Assembly: GCA_041393395.1 (NCBI GenBank)
Contig: JAWKKG010000004.1
Span: forward strand, 558,001 to 622,000
From: JAGQIB01 sp041393395
Lineage (GTDB): Bacteria; ARS69
Direction of reading: 5' to 3'
Length of the DNA stretch: 64,000 nt
Below are positions 8,800 to 15,105 of the stretch, piece after piece (within the stretch, counting starts at the first letter, position 1; each line of letters starts with the position of its first letter). The translations under genes and the position numbers were made by a program. Below the pieces are notes generated by a model. The model worked only from the letters and a program-made list of their open reading frames with translations, did not search any database and was not told where the DNA came from.

Positions 8800-9801
8800 A
8801 TGACTCGACTGCAGCCGTCGGACGCCATTCTCGCGATCAATCATCGGTGCAATACGTTCTGCACGATGTGCGACATCTGGTCCAAGCCGGATCGGCACGA
8901 ACTGCCGCCGGAGTGGTACCGCCGTGTGCCCCGGAGTCTCAAGAACATCAACATCTCCGGCGGCGAACCGTTCATGCGCGACGACGTGCCGGAGATCATC
9001 GCGGTTCTGCGGGATCACCTGGACTCGCCGCGGATCGTGTTCTCCACGAACGGCGTCCTCACGGACAAGATCGTCGCCCAGGCGACGGAGATGGCGAAGC
9101 ACGGTCCGATCGCGATCCGGGTATCGATCGACGGGGTGGGCGAGACCCACGACCGCATCCGCAACCACAAGGGATGCTTCGAGAAATCGATCGGCACGGT
9201 GAAGGCGCTGCAGAAAGCGGGCCTCAAGGATCTCGGCCTGGCCTGCACGGGCTCCAAGGACAACCCCGGGGCTCTCGGCGAGGTCAAGCGCTACGCGGAG
9301 GAGCTGGGGGTGGATTACGTATGCTCCGTGGTCCACTCCAGCGAGGTCTACTTCGGTGACCAGGGCGACATGGTTCCCCGGGACGACCGCACCCGCCGGG
9401 ACCTGATCGACATCGCCACCCGACAGCTCCGGTCGCCGCGCCCCAAGGACTGGTTCCGCGCGTACTACACCGATGGCATGATCGACTACATCGACGGCAA
9501 GCCGCGCCGGGAGCCGTGCACGGCCGCCGTCCGCCACATCCACGTCGATCACCGGGGGATCGTGTACCCGTGCAACGTCCTGAACCGGCCGCTGGGAAAC
9601 CTGAACGAGCAGACCTGGGAGGAGATCGAGGCCGCGGCGTCCACGCCGGGCGTGCTCGAGGCCGTATCGACCTGCCAGATCCAGTGCTGGATGAGCTGCA
9701 CGGTGGCCCCCGGCATGAAGGCGAAGCCGCAGGTGCCGGCGCGTTGGATCGCGTCGCGCTGGATGGCGGGCCGCTCGCCGCGCTCGGAATCGCGCGGGTG
9801 A
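8800..9801 (+). CDS. Radical SAM protein with SPASM-like C-terminal cysteines
   Basis: This 333-residue protein carries the CxxxCxxC cluster motif at C17, C21 and C24 (HRCNTFCTMCDIW), followed by NISGGEPFMRDD, the SAM-binding GGE region. The C-terminal third has further cysteines (EPCTAAVRHIHVD, VYPCNVLNRPLGNL, TCQIQCWMSCTVAP) that look like an auxiliary Fe-S (SPASM/twitch-like) site. The family makes radical-based modifications or epimerisations of sugars, peptides or lipids. Its place between nucleotide-sugar genes and a GT4 suggests that it modifies an EPS sugar or carrier, but no specific reaction can be assigned. ATG 8800 is preceded closely by GGAGG. Confidence 0.85.
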   Translation: MTRLQPSDAILAINHRCNTFCTMCDIWSKPDRHELPPEWYRRVPRSLKNINISGGEPFMRDDVPEIIAVLRDHLDSPRIVFSTNGVLTDKIVAQATEMAKHGPIAIRVSIDGVGETHDRIRNHKGCFEKSIGTVKALQKAGLKDLGLACTGSKDNPGALGEVKRYAEELGVDYVCSVVHSSEVYFGDQGDMVPRDDRTRRDLIDIATRQLRSPRPKDWFRAYYTDGMIDYIDGKPRREPCTAAVRHIHVDHRGIVYPCNVLNRPLGNLNEQTWEEIEAAASTPGVLEAVSTCQIQCWMSCTVAPGMKAKPQVPARWIASRWMAGRSPRSESRG

Positions 9802-9853
9802 CGCGCGGCCGCCGCGCGGGATCCGCGGCGGCACCGTTCGGGATGGCCGGTCG

Positions 9854-11092
9854 ATGAGGATCCTCGTCGTCAACAAGTTCTACTGGCCCAAGGGCGGATC
9901 GGAGCGTGTGCTCTTCGATCTCTCGGAGGGCTACGAGCGCGCCGGACACGAAGTGATCCCGTTCGCGATGGCTGCCCCCGAGAATCGACCGTCGCGCTGG
10001 TCCGAGTACTTCGTGCCGGAGGTCGACTACGCGCGGGCCGCCGGGCTGGGACGCCTGCGGGCGGCCGCGAACGTCGTCTGGTCGCGGGACGCGGAACGTC
10101 GCCTGACGGAGCTCGTGGCGGTCGCGAAGCCGGACGTCGCGCACCTGCACAACTTCCACCACCAGCTGTCGCCCTCGGTCGTGGAAGTGCTGCGCAAGGC
10201 CGGTGTGCCCGCGGTGCACACGCTGCACGACTACAAGGTGCTGTGTCCGAACTACCTGATGTACGTGGACGGCGCGCCCTGTGACCGGTGCGGGCACGGG
10301 AACTACGGACACTCCGTGTGGCACCGGTGCCTGCACGGTTCGATCGCGGCGTCGGCGGTGGCGATGATGGAGATGACGTTTCACCGCTGGCGCGGCACGC
10401 TCGCCCGCGGCATCTCGGCGTTCGCTTCGCCGAGTCGTTTCCTGCGCGACAAGTGCGTCGAGTTCGGCTTTCCTCCGGATCGCGTGCGGTGGGTGCCGAA
10501 CGGTGTCACGTCACCTCCGACGGCGGCGTCGCCGGCCGCGGGGCGCGGCTTCTTGTACGCGGGTCGCCTCTCGCCCGAGAAAGGGGTGGTGACCGCGATC
10601 GACGCCGTCGCCCGGGACGAGCGCCTGCACCTGACGATCGCGGGTACGGGGCCGGCCGAGCCGGAGCTGCGGCGACACGCCGCCCGGGTCGCCCCCGGGC
10701 GTGTGACGTTTCGCGGATTCGTACCGCGCGACGAGGTCGAGGCGCTGGCCCGGGTGTCGCGTGCACTCGTCGTGCCGTCCCGCTGGTGGGAGAATGCGCC
10801 GCTGTCGGTGCTCGAAGGTCTCGCGGTGGGGGTCCCGATCGTGGCGACCGCGCTCGGCGGCCTGCCGGAGCTCGTTCGTCCCGAGGAGACGGGGTTGCTA
10901 GTTACTCCGGGGGATCCGGACGCGCTGGCGCAGGCGCTTGTCCGGCTGGAGACCGATCCGGAACTCGCAGCGCGGCTCGGGCGTGGGGGCCGCGAGCTGA
11001 TCGAGCGGGACTACCGATTGTCCACGCAGGTGGAGCGGATGCTCGATCTGCTCGAAGAGGTGCGGGTGAAGGGGATCTCGTGCGCGTACTGA
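9854..11092 (+). CDS. GT4-family glycosyltransferase
   Basis: A 412-residue GT-B enzyme. The N-terminal half starts VVNKFYWPKGGSERVLFDL, typical of the acceptor domain. A cysteine-rich loop (PCDRCGHGNYGHSVWHRC), seen in a subgroup of GT4 proteins, follows the HTLHDYKVLCPNYL segment. The C-terminal donor domain has YAGRLSPEKGVVTAIDA, PSRWWENAPLSVLEGLAVG and GLPELVRPEETGLLVTPGD, with the E-x7-E type nucleotide-sugar site. It probably adds one sugar of the repeat unit at the cytoplasmic membrane. It overlaps the next GT gene by 13 nt. Donor and acceptor are unknown. Confidence 0.85.
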   Translation: MRILVVNKFYWPKGGSERVLFDLSEGYERAGHEVIPFAMAAPENRPSRWSEYFVPEVDYARAAGLGRLRAAANVVWSRDAERRLTELVAVAKPDVAHLHNFHHQLSPSVVEVLRKAGVPAVHTLHDYKVLCPNYLMYVDGAPCDRCGHGNYGHSVWHRCLHGSIAASAVAMMEMTFHRWRGTLARGISAFASPSRFLRDKCVEFGFPPDRVRWVPNGVTSPPTAASPAAGRGFLYAGRLSPEKGVVTAIDAVARDERLHLTIAGTGPAEPELRRHAARVAPGRVTFRGFVPRDEVEALARVSRALVVPSRWWENAPLSVLEGLAVGVPIVATALGGLPELVRPEETGLLVTPGDPDALAQALVRLETDPELAARLGRGGRELIERDYRLSTQVERMLDLLEEVRVKGISCAY

Positions 11093-12165
11093 TGATCGGG
11101 CAGAAGGGGATTCCCGCGACCTACGGCGGCATCGAGCGTCACGTCGAGGAGCTGGCGCGCCGCCTCGCGCTCCGGGGCGTCCGGTGCGGTGTATACTGCC
11201 GGCCGCACTACACCCCGGCTGCCGCTTCCGTCCCGGACGTGGATCTGCTTCGACGTCCCTCCATCAACACGAAACATCTCGACGCGATCTCCCACGCGTT
11301 CGCGTGCACGGCGGACTCGATGTTCGCTCGCGCCGACGTCGTGCACTACCACGCGCTCGGTCCGTCGGCACTGGCCTGGCTGCCACGGATGGCGGGGAAG
11401 CGGGTCGTCGTCACGGTGCACGGGCTCGACTGGCAGCGCGACAAGTGGGGCCCGCTCGCGCGCACGTTCCTGCACGCCTGCGAGTTCTCGGCCACGCGGT
11501 TCCCGCACGCCACGATCGTGGTGTCACGCACGCTCGAACGGTACTTCCACTCGCAGGGTCGCGAACGGATCCACTACATCCCGAACGGCACGCCCATCCC
11601 GCCGCCGGCCTCGCCCGCGCCGCTCGCGGATCTCGGCCTCGAGCCCGGCCGCTACGTTCTCTTCGTCGGTCGCCTCGTCCCCGAGAAGGGTCTGGACCTG
11701 CTCCTGCGCGCGCATGCGTCGGCCGTGCCGGACTGGCCGCTCGCGGTGGTCGGAGCGGGACACTTCACCGACGACTACGTCGAGCGATGCCGGCGACTCG
11801 CCGCTCCGTCGGCGCGTTTCCTCGAGGGCCGCTACGGGGAAGAGCTCGCGGCCCTCCAGCAGCACGCCGCGGTCGTCGTGGTCCCGTCGTTGCTGGAAGG
11901 CCTGTCGATCGCTCTGCTCGAGGCCATGAGCTACGGACGGCCGGTGCTCGCGAGCGACATCCCGGAGAATCTCGAGGTCCTGGCCGACGCCGGCGTGTCG
12001 TTCCGCAATCAGGACCCGGAGGATCTCGGGCTCCGGCTGCGGGAGCTGCTCGCATCGGCCGACCGCCGGGCGGACCTCGGGGCACGGGCACGGGCGCGGA
12101 TCGCCGCGGAGTACGACTGGGACCGAGTGGCGGAGAGCACGTTCGAGCTCTATCGACGCCTCTGA
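11080..12165 (+). CDS. GT4-family glycosyltransferase (DUF1972-type N-terminus)
   Basis: A 361-residue glycosyltransferase starting VRVLMIGQKGIPATYGGIE, the N-terminus of rhamnosyltransferase-like GT4 enzymes in EPS clusters. The donor domain is visible in LFVGRLVPEKGLDLLLRAHA, VVVVPSLLEGLSIALLEAM and PVLASDIPENLEVLADAGV. The GTG at 11080 follows AAGGGGA inside the end of the previous gene. The same frame is open for about 260 codons further upstream but lies over the preceding glycosyltransferase, so that part is not coding. It is probably the last glycosyltransferase of the EPS operon. Confidence 0.85.
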   Translation: MRVLMIGQKGIPATYGGIERHVEELARRLALRGVRCGVYCRPHYTPAAASVPDVDLLRRPSINTKHLDAISHAFACTADSMFARADVVHYHALGPSALAWLPRMAGKRVVVTVHGLDWQRDKWGPLARTFLHACEFSATRFPHATIVVSRTLERYFHSQGRERIHYIPNGTPIPPPASPAPLADLGLEPGRYVLFVGRLVPEKGLDLLLRAHASAVPDWPLAVVGAGHFTDDYVERCRRLAAPSARFLEGRYGEELAALQQHAAVVVVPSLLEGLSIALLEAMSYGRPVLASDIPENLEVLADAGVSFRNQDPEDLGLRLRELLASADRRADLGARARARIAAEYDWDRVAESTFELYRRL

Positions 12166-12202
12166 GCTTGCGCTGCGACCCATACGGTCCGATTGTTGGG
12201 GC

Positions 12203-12589
12203 ATGAGACTCGTACGGCGATCCCGGATGCTGTTCGTGGTGGCTGCGGCGCTCGTCGTGGCCGCGGGCTGCGCGCCGCGGCCGTCGCCGCCGGTGTTCCC
12301 GAGTCCACCGCCCGAGGGCGCGACGGAGACGGCGACCCCGCTCTCCGCGGAGGGACGCCACTACACGATTCAGATCCACGCCGGTTCGGACGCCGCCCTC
12401 GCGGACGAGACCGCCTCCGTGGCCCGGGATCGATTCGACGTTCCCGTCGTCGTCCAGGAGGAGGCCGGGGAGTACCACGTGGAGGTCGGCGAGTTCGCCT
12501 CGCCGGACGATGCGCACGCCTTCCTGGAGATCGTCCGGGAACGGGGCTATCCGGCCGCTTCGGTTCATCCCCTGCCGCTCTATCCCTAA
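12203..12589 (+). CDS. Small SPOR-domain lipoprotein
   Basis: A 128-residue protein with a signal peptide and lipobox (VVAAGC, modified Cys at residue 23). A short Pro-rich linker precedes a C-terminal SPOR domain (HYTIQIHAGSDAALADE to VEVGEFASPDDAHAFLEIV). It should be anchored in the outer or inner membrane with the SPOR fold in the periplasm, binding glycan strands stripped of stem peptides as at division septa. It closes the EPS locus, which opens with another SPOR protein. RlpA-like catalytic parts are absent. Function beyond peptidoglycan binding is unknown. Confidence 0.8.
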   Translation: MRLVRRSRMLFVVAAALVVAAGCAPRPSPPVFPSPPPEGATETATPLSAEGRHYTIQIHAGSDAALADETASVARDRFDVPVVVQEEAGEYHVEVGEFASPDDAHAFLEIVRERGYPAASVHPLPLYP

Positions 12590-12615
12590 TTTTCCCAAGG
12601 ATTTGGGCCCGGGGC

Positions 12616-12643
12616 TCAATCCGGCGAGGACCCGCGTCGATAA
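12616..12643 (+). promoter_or_regulatory. Possible sigma28 (FliA)-type promoter upstream of the HD-GYP gene
   Basis: TCAA at 12616-12619 and GTCGATAA at 12636-12643, 16 nt apart, resemble the sigma28 consensus TAAA-N14-16-GCCGATAA. The start codon is at 12679 behind a GGAGGG ribosome site. The same arrangement with the same spacing is found at 62193-62220. The match is partial. Confidence 0.4.
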
Positions 12644-12678
12644 CGACGGAGGTGTTCTTCTGAGCTGGAGGGAGCTCC

Positions 12679-14214
12679 GTGAACCAGCGGGCCGACCACG
12701 ATCGGGACGGGAACGAGGCCGAGTCCTCGCGCACGTCCCCGAGCTTCTCGAAGATGGTGTCGACGGGCTTCGCGCTCATGTCCGTCGTTCCGATTCTTCT
12801 GTCCGTCTACCTGATGAGCCGCCCGAGCGGCGTGGGAGGCGGCGTCGCGGTCGTCATCGTCGGGCTCATGATCGCGTCCGCGATCGCCGGCTTCTTCTTC
12901 ATCCGGCGCGAACTGTCGAACGTGTTCCTCGGCATCCTGCACTCGGCGCGAAACTCCGCCGCCGGCGATCTGGAGGAGCGGATTCGACACGCGTCCGAGG
13001 ACGAGATCGGCAAGATCAGCGAGACGATCCGATCGATCACGCGGAAGCTCGAGGATCAGAGCACGGAGGCGGAGCGCGCGAAGGATCGACTGCGGGGCGG
13101 GCTGACCCGGGTCGCACAGGCGATCCAGGCATCCCGGAACAGCCGGGGCCTGCTCGAGTATCTCGTCTCCGGCGCGCTCGAGTCGGTGGACGGTCGTGTG
13201 GCCTACGTCATGGAAGTGGACGAGGAGGCTGGCGATTTCGTCACCCTGACCGCGGTCGGTGAGGGCGCGGAGTCGCTTCGCGAGAAGCGGATCCCGCTCG
13301 GCGAGGGGATCCCCGGACTGGCGGCCCGCGAGCGCCGCCCGATCCAGCTCGACGATCTGGCGGCCCAGGGTATCGATTGGGAAGACGTCCTCGGCGAGGT
13401 GCCGGCTTCGACGATCGCCGCCCCGCTGTTCCACGGAGAGACGCTCCATGGCGTGCTGATCGTGCACGATCGCAACGACGAAGTGTCCTTCACCGAAGAC
13501 GACGTCGCCGTGGTCTCGAACCTGACGGCACTCACGTCGGCGGCGCTCGGGCAGCAGGCCACGCAGGCGCGTCTCGAGGACGCCCTCGACGCCGCGCTGC
13601 ATCTGTTCTCGCAGACGGTGGAGAGCCGCGATCCCTATGCGCGCGGTCACTCGGCACGGGTGGCGCGCTACTGCGAGAAGATGGCCGCCTCGCTGCGTCT
13701 CGATCTCGAGACGACGCGAATGCTCCGACGCGCGGCGCTGCTCCACGACGTCGGCAAGATCGTCGTTCCCGAGCACGTACTGCGCAAGGAAGGGCGCTTC
13801 AACGACGAGGAGCTGGAGCACGTCCGGACGCACTCCGCGCACGGAGAGAAGCTCGTGCGTGGCGTCTCGCACCTGCAGAGCCTGGCCCCGATGATCCGTC
13901 ACCACCACGAGCGCAGCGACGGCTCCGGTTACCCGGACGGACTTTCCGGAGACGACATTCCGCTCACGACGCACATTCTCATCGTGGCGAATGCGTTCGA
14001 CGTGATGACCAGCGACCGGAGCTACCGGAAGGCCATGTCGCTGAACGACGCGTTCGAGACGCTCCGCGCGGGCGCCGGACGCCAGTTCGATCGTCGCGCC
14101 GTGCATGCCCTGCTGACCCTCGACCCGAAGGTCCTGAAGGCGGCGGCCGACAGCGTCGGCGGGGGCGGAGCGGTGAAGGGCCAGGGAACGGCTTCGATCT
14201 CCGTGCGGGACTAG
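12679..14214 (+). CDS. Membrane HD-GYP phosphodiesterase with HAMP and GAF domains
   Basis: A 511-residue protein with two membrane spans (residues ~30-46 and ~55-75) and a HAMP-like linker to about residue 128. A GAF domain follows (~150-295: VAYVMEVDEEAGDFV, IAAPLFHGETLHGVLIV), then an HD-GYP domain (~305-480). The metal site is visible in YARGHSARVARYCE, H356-D357 (LLHDVGK) and HHHERSDGSGYPDGL with G417-Y418-P419, so it should hydrolyse cyclic di-GMP. There is almost no extracellytoplasmic region between the spans, so the GAF domain is the likely sensor. It fits with the PilZ and flagellar genes elsewhere in the window. GTG start with GGAGGG. Confidence 0.9.
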   Translation: MNQRADHDRDGNEAESSRTSPSFSKMVSTGFALMSVVPILLSVYLMSRPSGVGGGVAVVIVGLMIASAIAGFFFIRRELSNVFLGILHSARNSAAGDLEERIRHASEDEIGKISETIRSITRKLEDQSTEAERAKDRLRGGLTRVAQAIQASRNSRGLLEYLVSGALESVDGRVAYVMEVDEEAGDFVTLTAVGEGAESLREKRIPLGEGIPGLAARERRPIQLDDLAAQGIDWEDVLGEVPASTIAAPLFHGETLHGVLIVHDRNDEVSFTEDDVAVVSNLTALTSAALGQQATQARLEDALDAALHLFSQTVESRDPYARGHSARVARYCEKMAASLRLDLETTRMLRRAALLHDVGKIVVPEHVLRKEGRFNDEELEHVRTHSAHGEKLVRGVSHLQSLAPMIRHHHERSDGSGYPDGLSGDDIPLTTHILIVANAFDVMTSDRSYRKAMSLNDAFETLRAGAGRQFDRRAVHALLTLDPKVLKAAADSVGGGGAVKGQGTASISVRD

Positions 14215-14249
14215 CCTCCGAAACGCGTCCGCCCGAGATCCGAGCGACC

Positions 14250-14278
14250 TTGACAGGCGGGCGGGACCCCTCTAACCT
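14250..14278 (+). promoter_or_regulatory. Sigma70-type promoter of tRNA-Gly
   Basis: A perfect TTGACA at 14250-14255 is followed after 17 nt by TAACCT (14273-14278). Transcription should start near 14285, about 38 nt before the tRNA-Gly 5' end. It is the closest match to the housekeeping consensus in this window. Confidence 0.75.
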
Positions 14279-14322
14279 AGCGAAGCTTCCCGGGTGGCTT
14301 TCGAAAGCCCGGAAGGCCCCGA

Positions 14323-14397
14323 GCGGGAATAGCTCAGTGGTAGAGCGCCACCTTGCCAAGGTGGATGTCGCGGGTTCAAGTCCCGTTTCCCGCTCCA
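14323..14397 (+). tRNA. tRNA-Gly (anticodon GCC)
   Basis: A complete cloverleaf. The acceptor GCGGGAA pairs with TTCCCGC, the D-arm has AGCTCAGTGGTAGAGC, the anticodon stem CCACC/GGTGG holds the loop TTGCCAA, and the T-arm is CGGGTTCAAGTCCCG. The discriminator is T and the 3' CCA is encoded (14395-14397). It is the first of three tRNA genes spread over about 620 bp. Confidence 0.97.
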
Positions 14398-14470
14398 TTT
14401 TCGATCGCCGTGCCGGGAGGGACCGGAACGGCCCGGCGAGGTTCCAGCCCGGCCCGCGCGAAGCCGCCGG

Positions 14471-14529
14471 CCGGGCTTCCTGTCGGAGCCCGGGCGAGCC
14501 GCTGTCCGGGCTTCCTGCCGGAGCCCGGG
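14471..14529 (+). repeat. Tandem near-identical 24-bp hairpin repeats
   Basis: Two copies (14471-14494 and 14506-14529), differing at one base, begin CCGGGCTTCCTG and end GGAGCCCGGG. Each can form a stem between CCGGGCT and AGCCCGG. They lie in the 207-nt spacer between tRNA-Gly and tRNA-Cys. They could be transcript-processing or terminator-like structures, or simply a local duplication. Confidence 0.6.
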
Positions 14530-14604
14530 AGGTTCGGCGCGCCTCGGCGGAATCCTCGGTCTATGTCGGCGACACGAGTCGGCAGCGGTCGAGAGCTGGA
14601 GTTG

Positions 14605-14678
14605 GGCGGCATAGCCAAGTGGTAAGGCAGAGGACTGCAAATCCTTTATCCCCAGTTCGAATCTGGGTGCCGCCTCCA
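14605..14678 (+). tRNA. tRNA-Cys (anticodon GCA)
   Basis: The acceptor GGCGGCA pairs with TGCCGCC. The D-arm contains AGCCAAGTGGTAAGGC, the anticodon stem AGGA/TCCT encloses CTGCAAA, and the T-arm is CCCAGTTCGAATCTGGG. CCA is encoded at 14676-14678. A strong intrinsic terminator starts ten bases downstream. Confidence 0.97.
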
Positions 14679-14687
14679 GTATCGATC

Positions 14688-14717
14688 GAAGGCCCGGGGG
14701 TTCCCCGGGCCTTCTTT
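14688..14717 (+). terminator. Intrinsic terminator after tRNA-Cys
   Basis: A 12-bp perfect stem, GAAGGCCCGGGG (14688-14699) with its complement (14703-14714), has a 3-nt loop and is followed by TTT. It ends the tRNA-Gly/tRNA-Cys transcript before the tRNA-Leu gene. Confidence 0.8.
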
Positions 14718-14861
14718 CGTTTCCGGCGTCGCGGTCCGGGGCACGGAGCGGACTCGGCGCCGTCGTGCCCCGCCCACCGGCGCAGTGCCGGAGCGCACCT
14801 TGCCGGGAGCCGACGGATGCGCGATCGTGCGCCACGCCCGGGGAGGCGAGCGGCCCAGCGG

Positions 14862-14944
14862 GCCGGGATGGCGAAATGGCAGACGCAGCGGACTTAAAAT
14901 CCGCTGGCCTTCGGGTCGTGCAGGTTCGAGTCCTGCTCCCGGCA
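14862..14944 (+). tRNA. tRNA-Leu (anticodon TAA)
   Basis: The acceptor GCCGGGA pairs with TCCCGGC. The anticodon stem GCGGA/TCCGC holds CTTAAAA, a long variable arm (GGCCTTCGGGTC) marks it as a class II tRNA, and the T-arm is CAGGTTCGAGTCCTG. The discriminator is A. The following bases are CCC, so CCA is not encoded here, unlike the two other tRNA genes. Confidence 0.95.
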
Positions 14945-15016
14945 CCCCGCCGCCTCGGGCGGAAGCCCCGCTCGCCGGCTCGCCCGCGCCTCGCGTGCCG
15001 CTCCCCGGGCGCGGCC

Positions 15017-15045
15017 TTGCGCGGGCGAAGGCGCGCTCGTATGCT
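15017..15045 (+). promoter_or_regulatory. Sigma70-type promoter of the M16 peptidase operon
   Basis: TTGCGC (15017-15022), a 17-nt spacer and TATGCT (15040-15045). The predicted start near 15052 leaves a leader of about 54 nt before the ATG at 15106. Confidence 0.5.
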
Positions 15046-15105
15046 TCTCCGTCGCTTTTCGGGTCCCGGGACCCGCCGTTTCCCCGCTACAGGAGCCTCG
15101 ATTCC

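Noticed and set aside
9808..9832. GCCGCCGC/GCGGCGGC inverted repeat between the radical SAM and GT4 genes as a terminator
   Set aside because: Stem of 8 bp with no U-tract inside a tightly packed operon; such repeats are frequent by chance at this base composition.
14323..15105. tRNA genes as an integration site for an island
   Set aside because: No integrase or direct repeat of a tRNA 3' end was seen, and flanking genes have normal composition.
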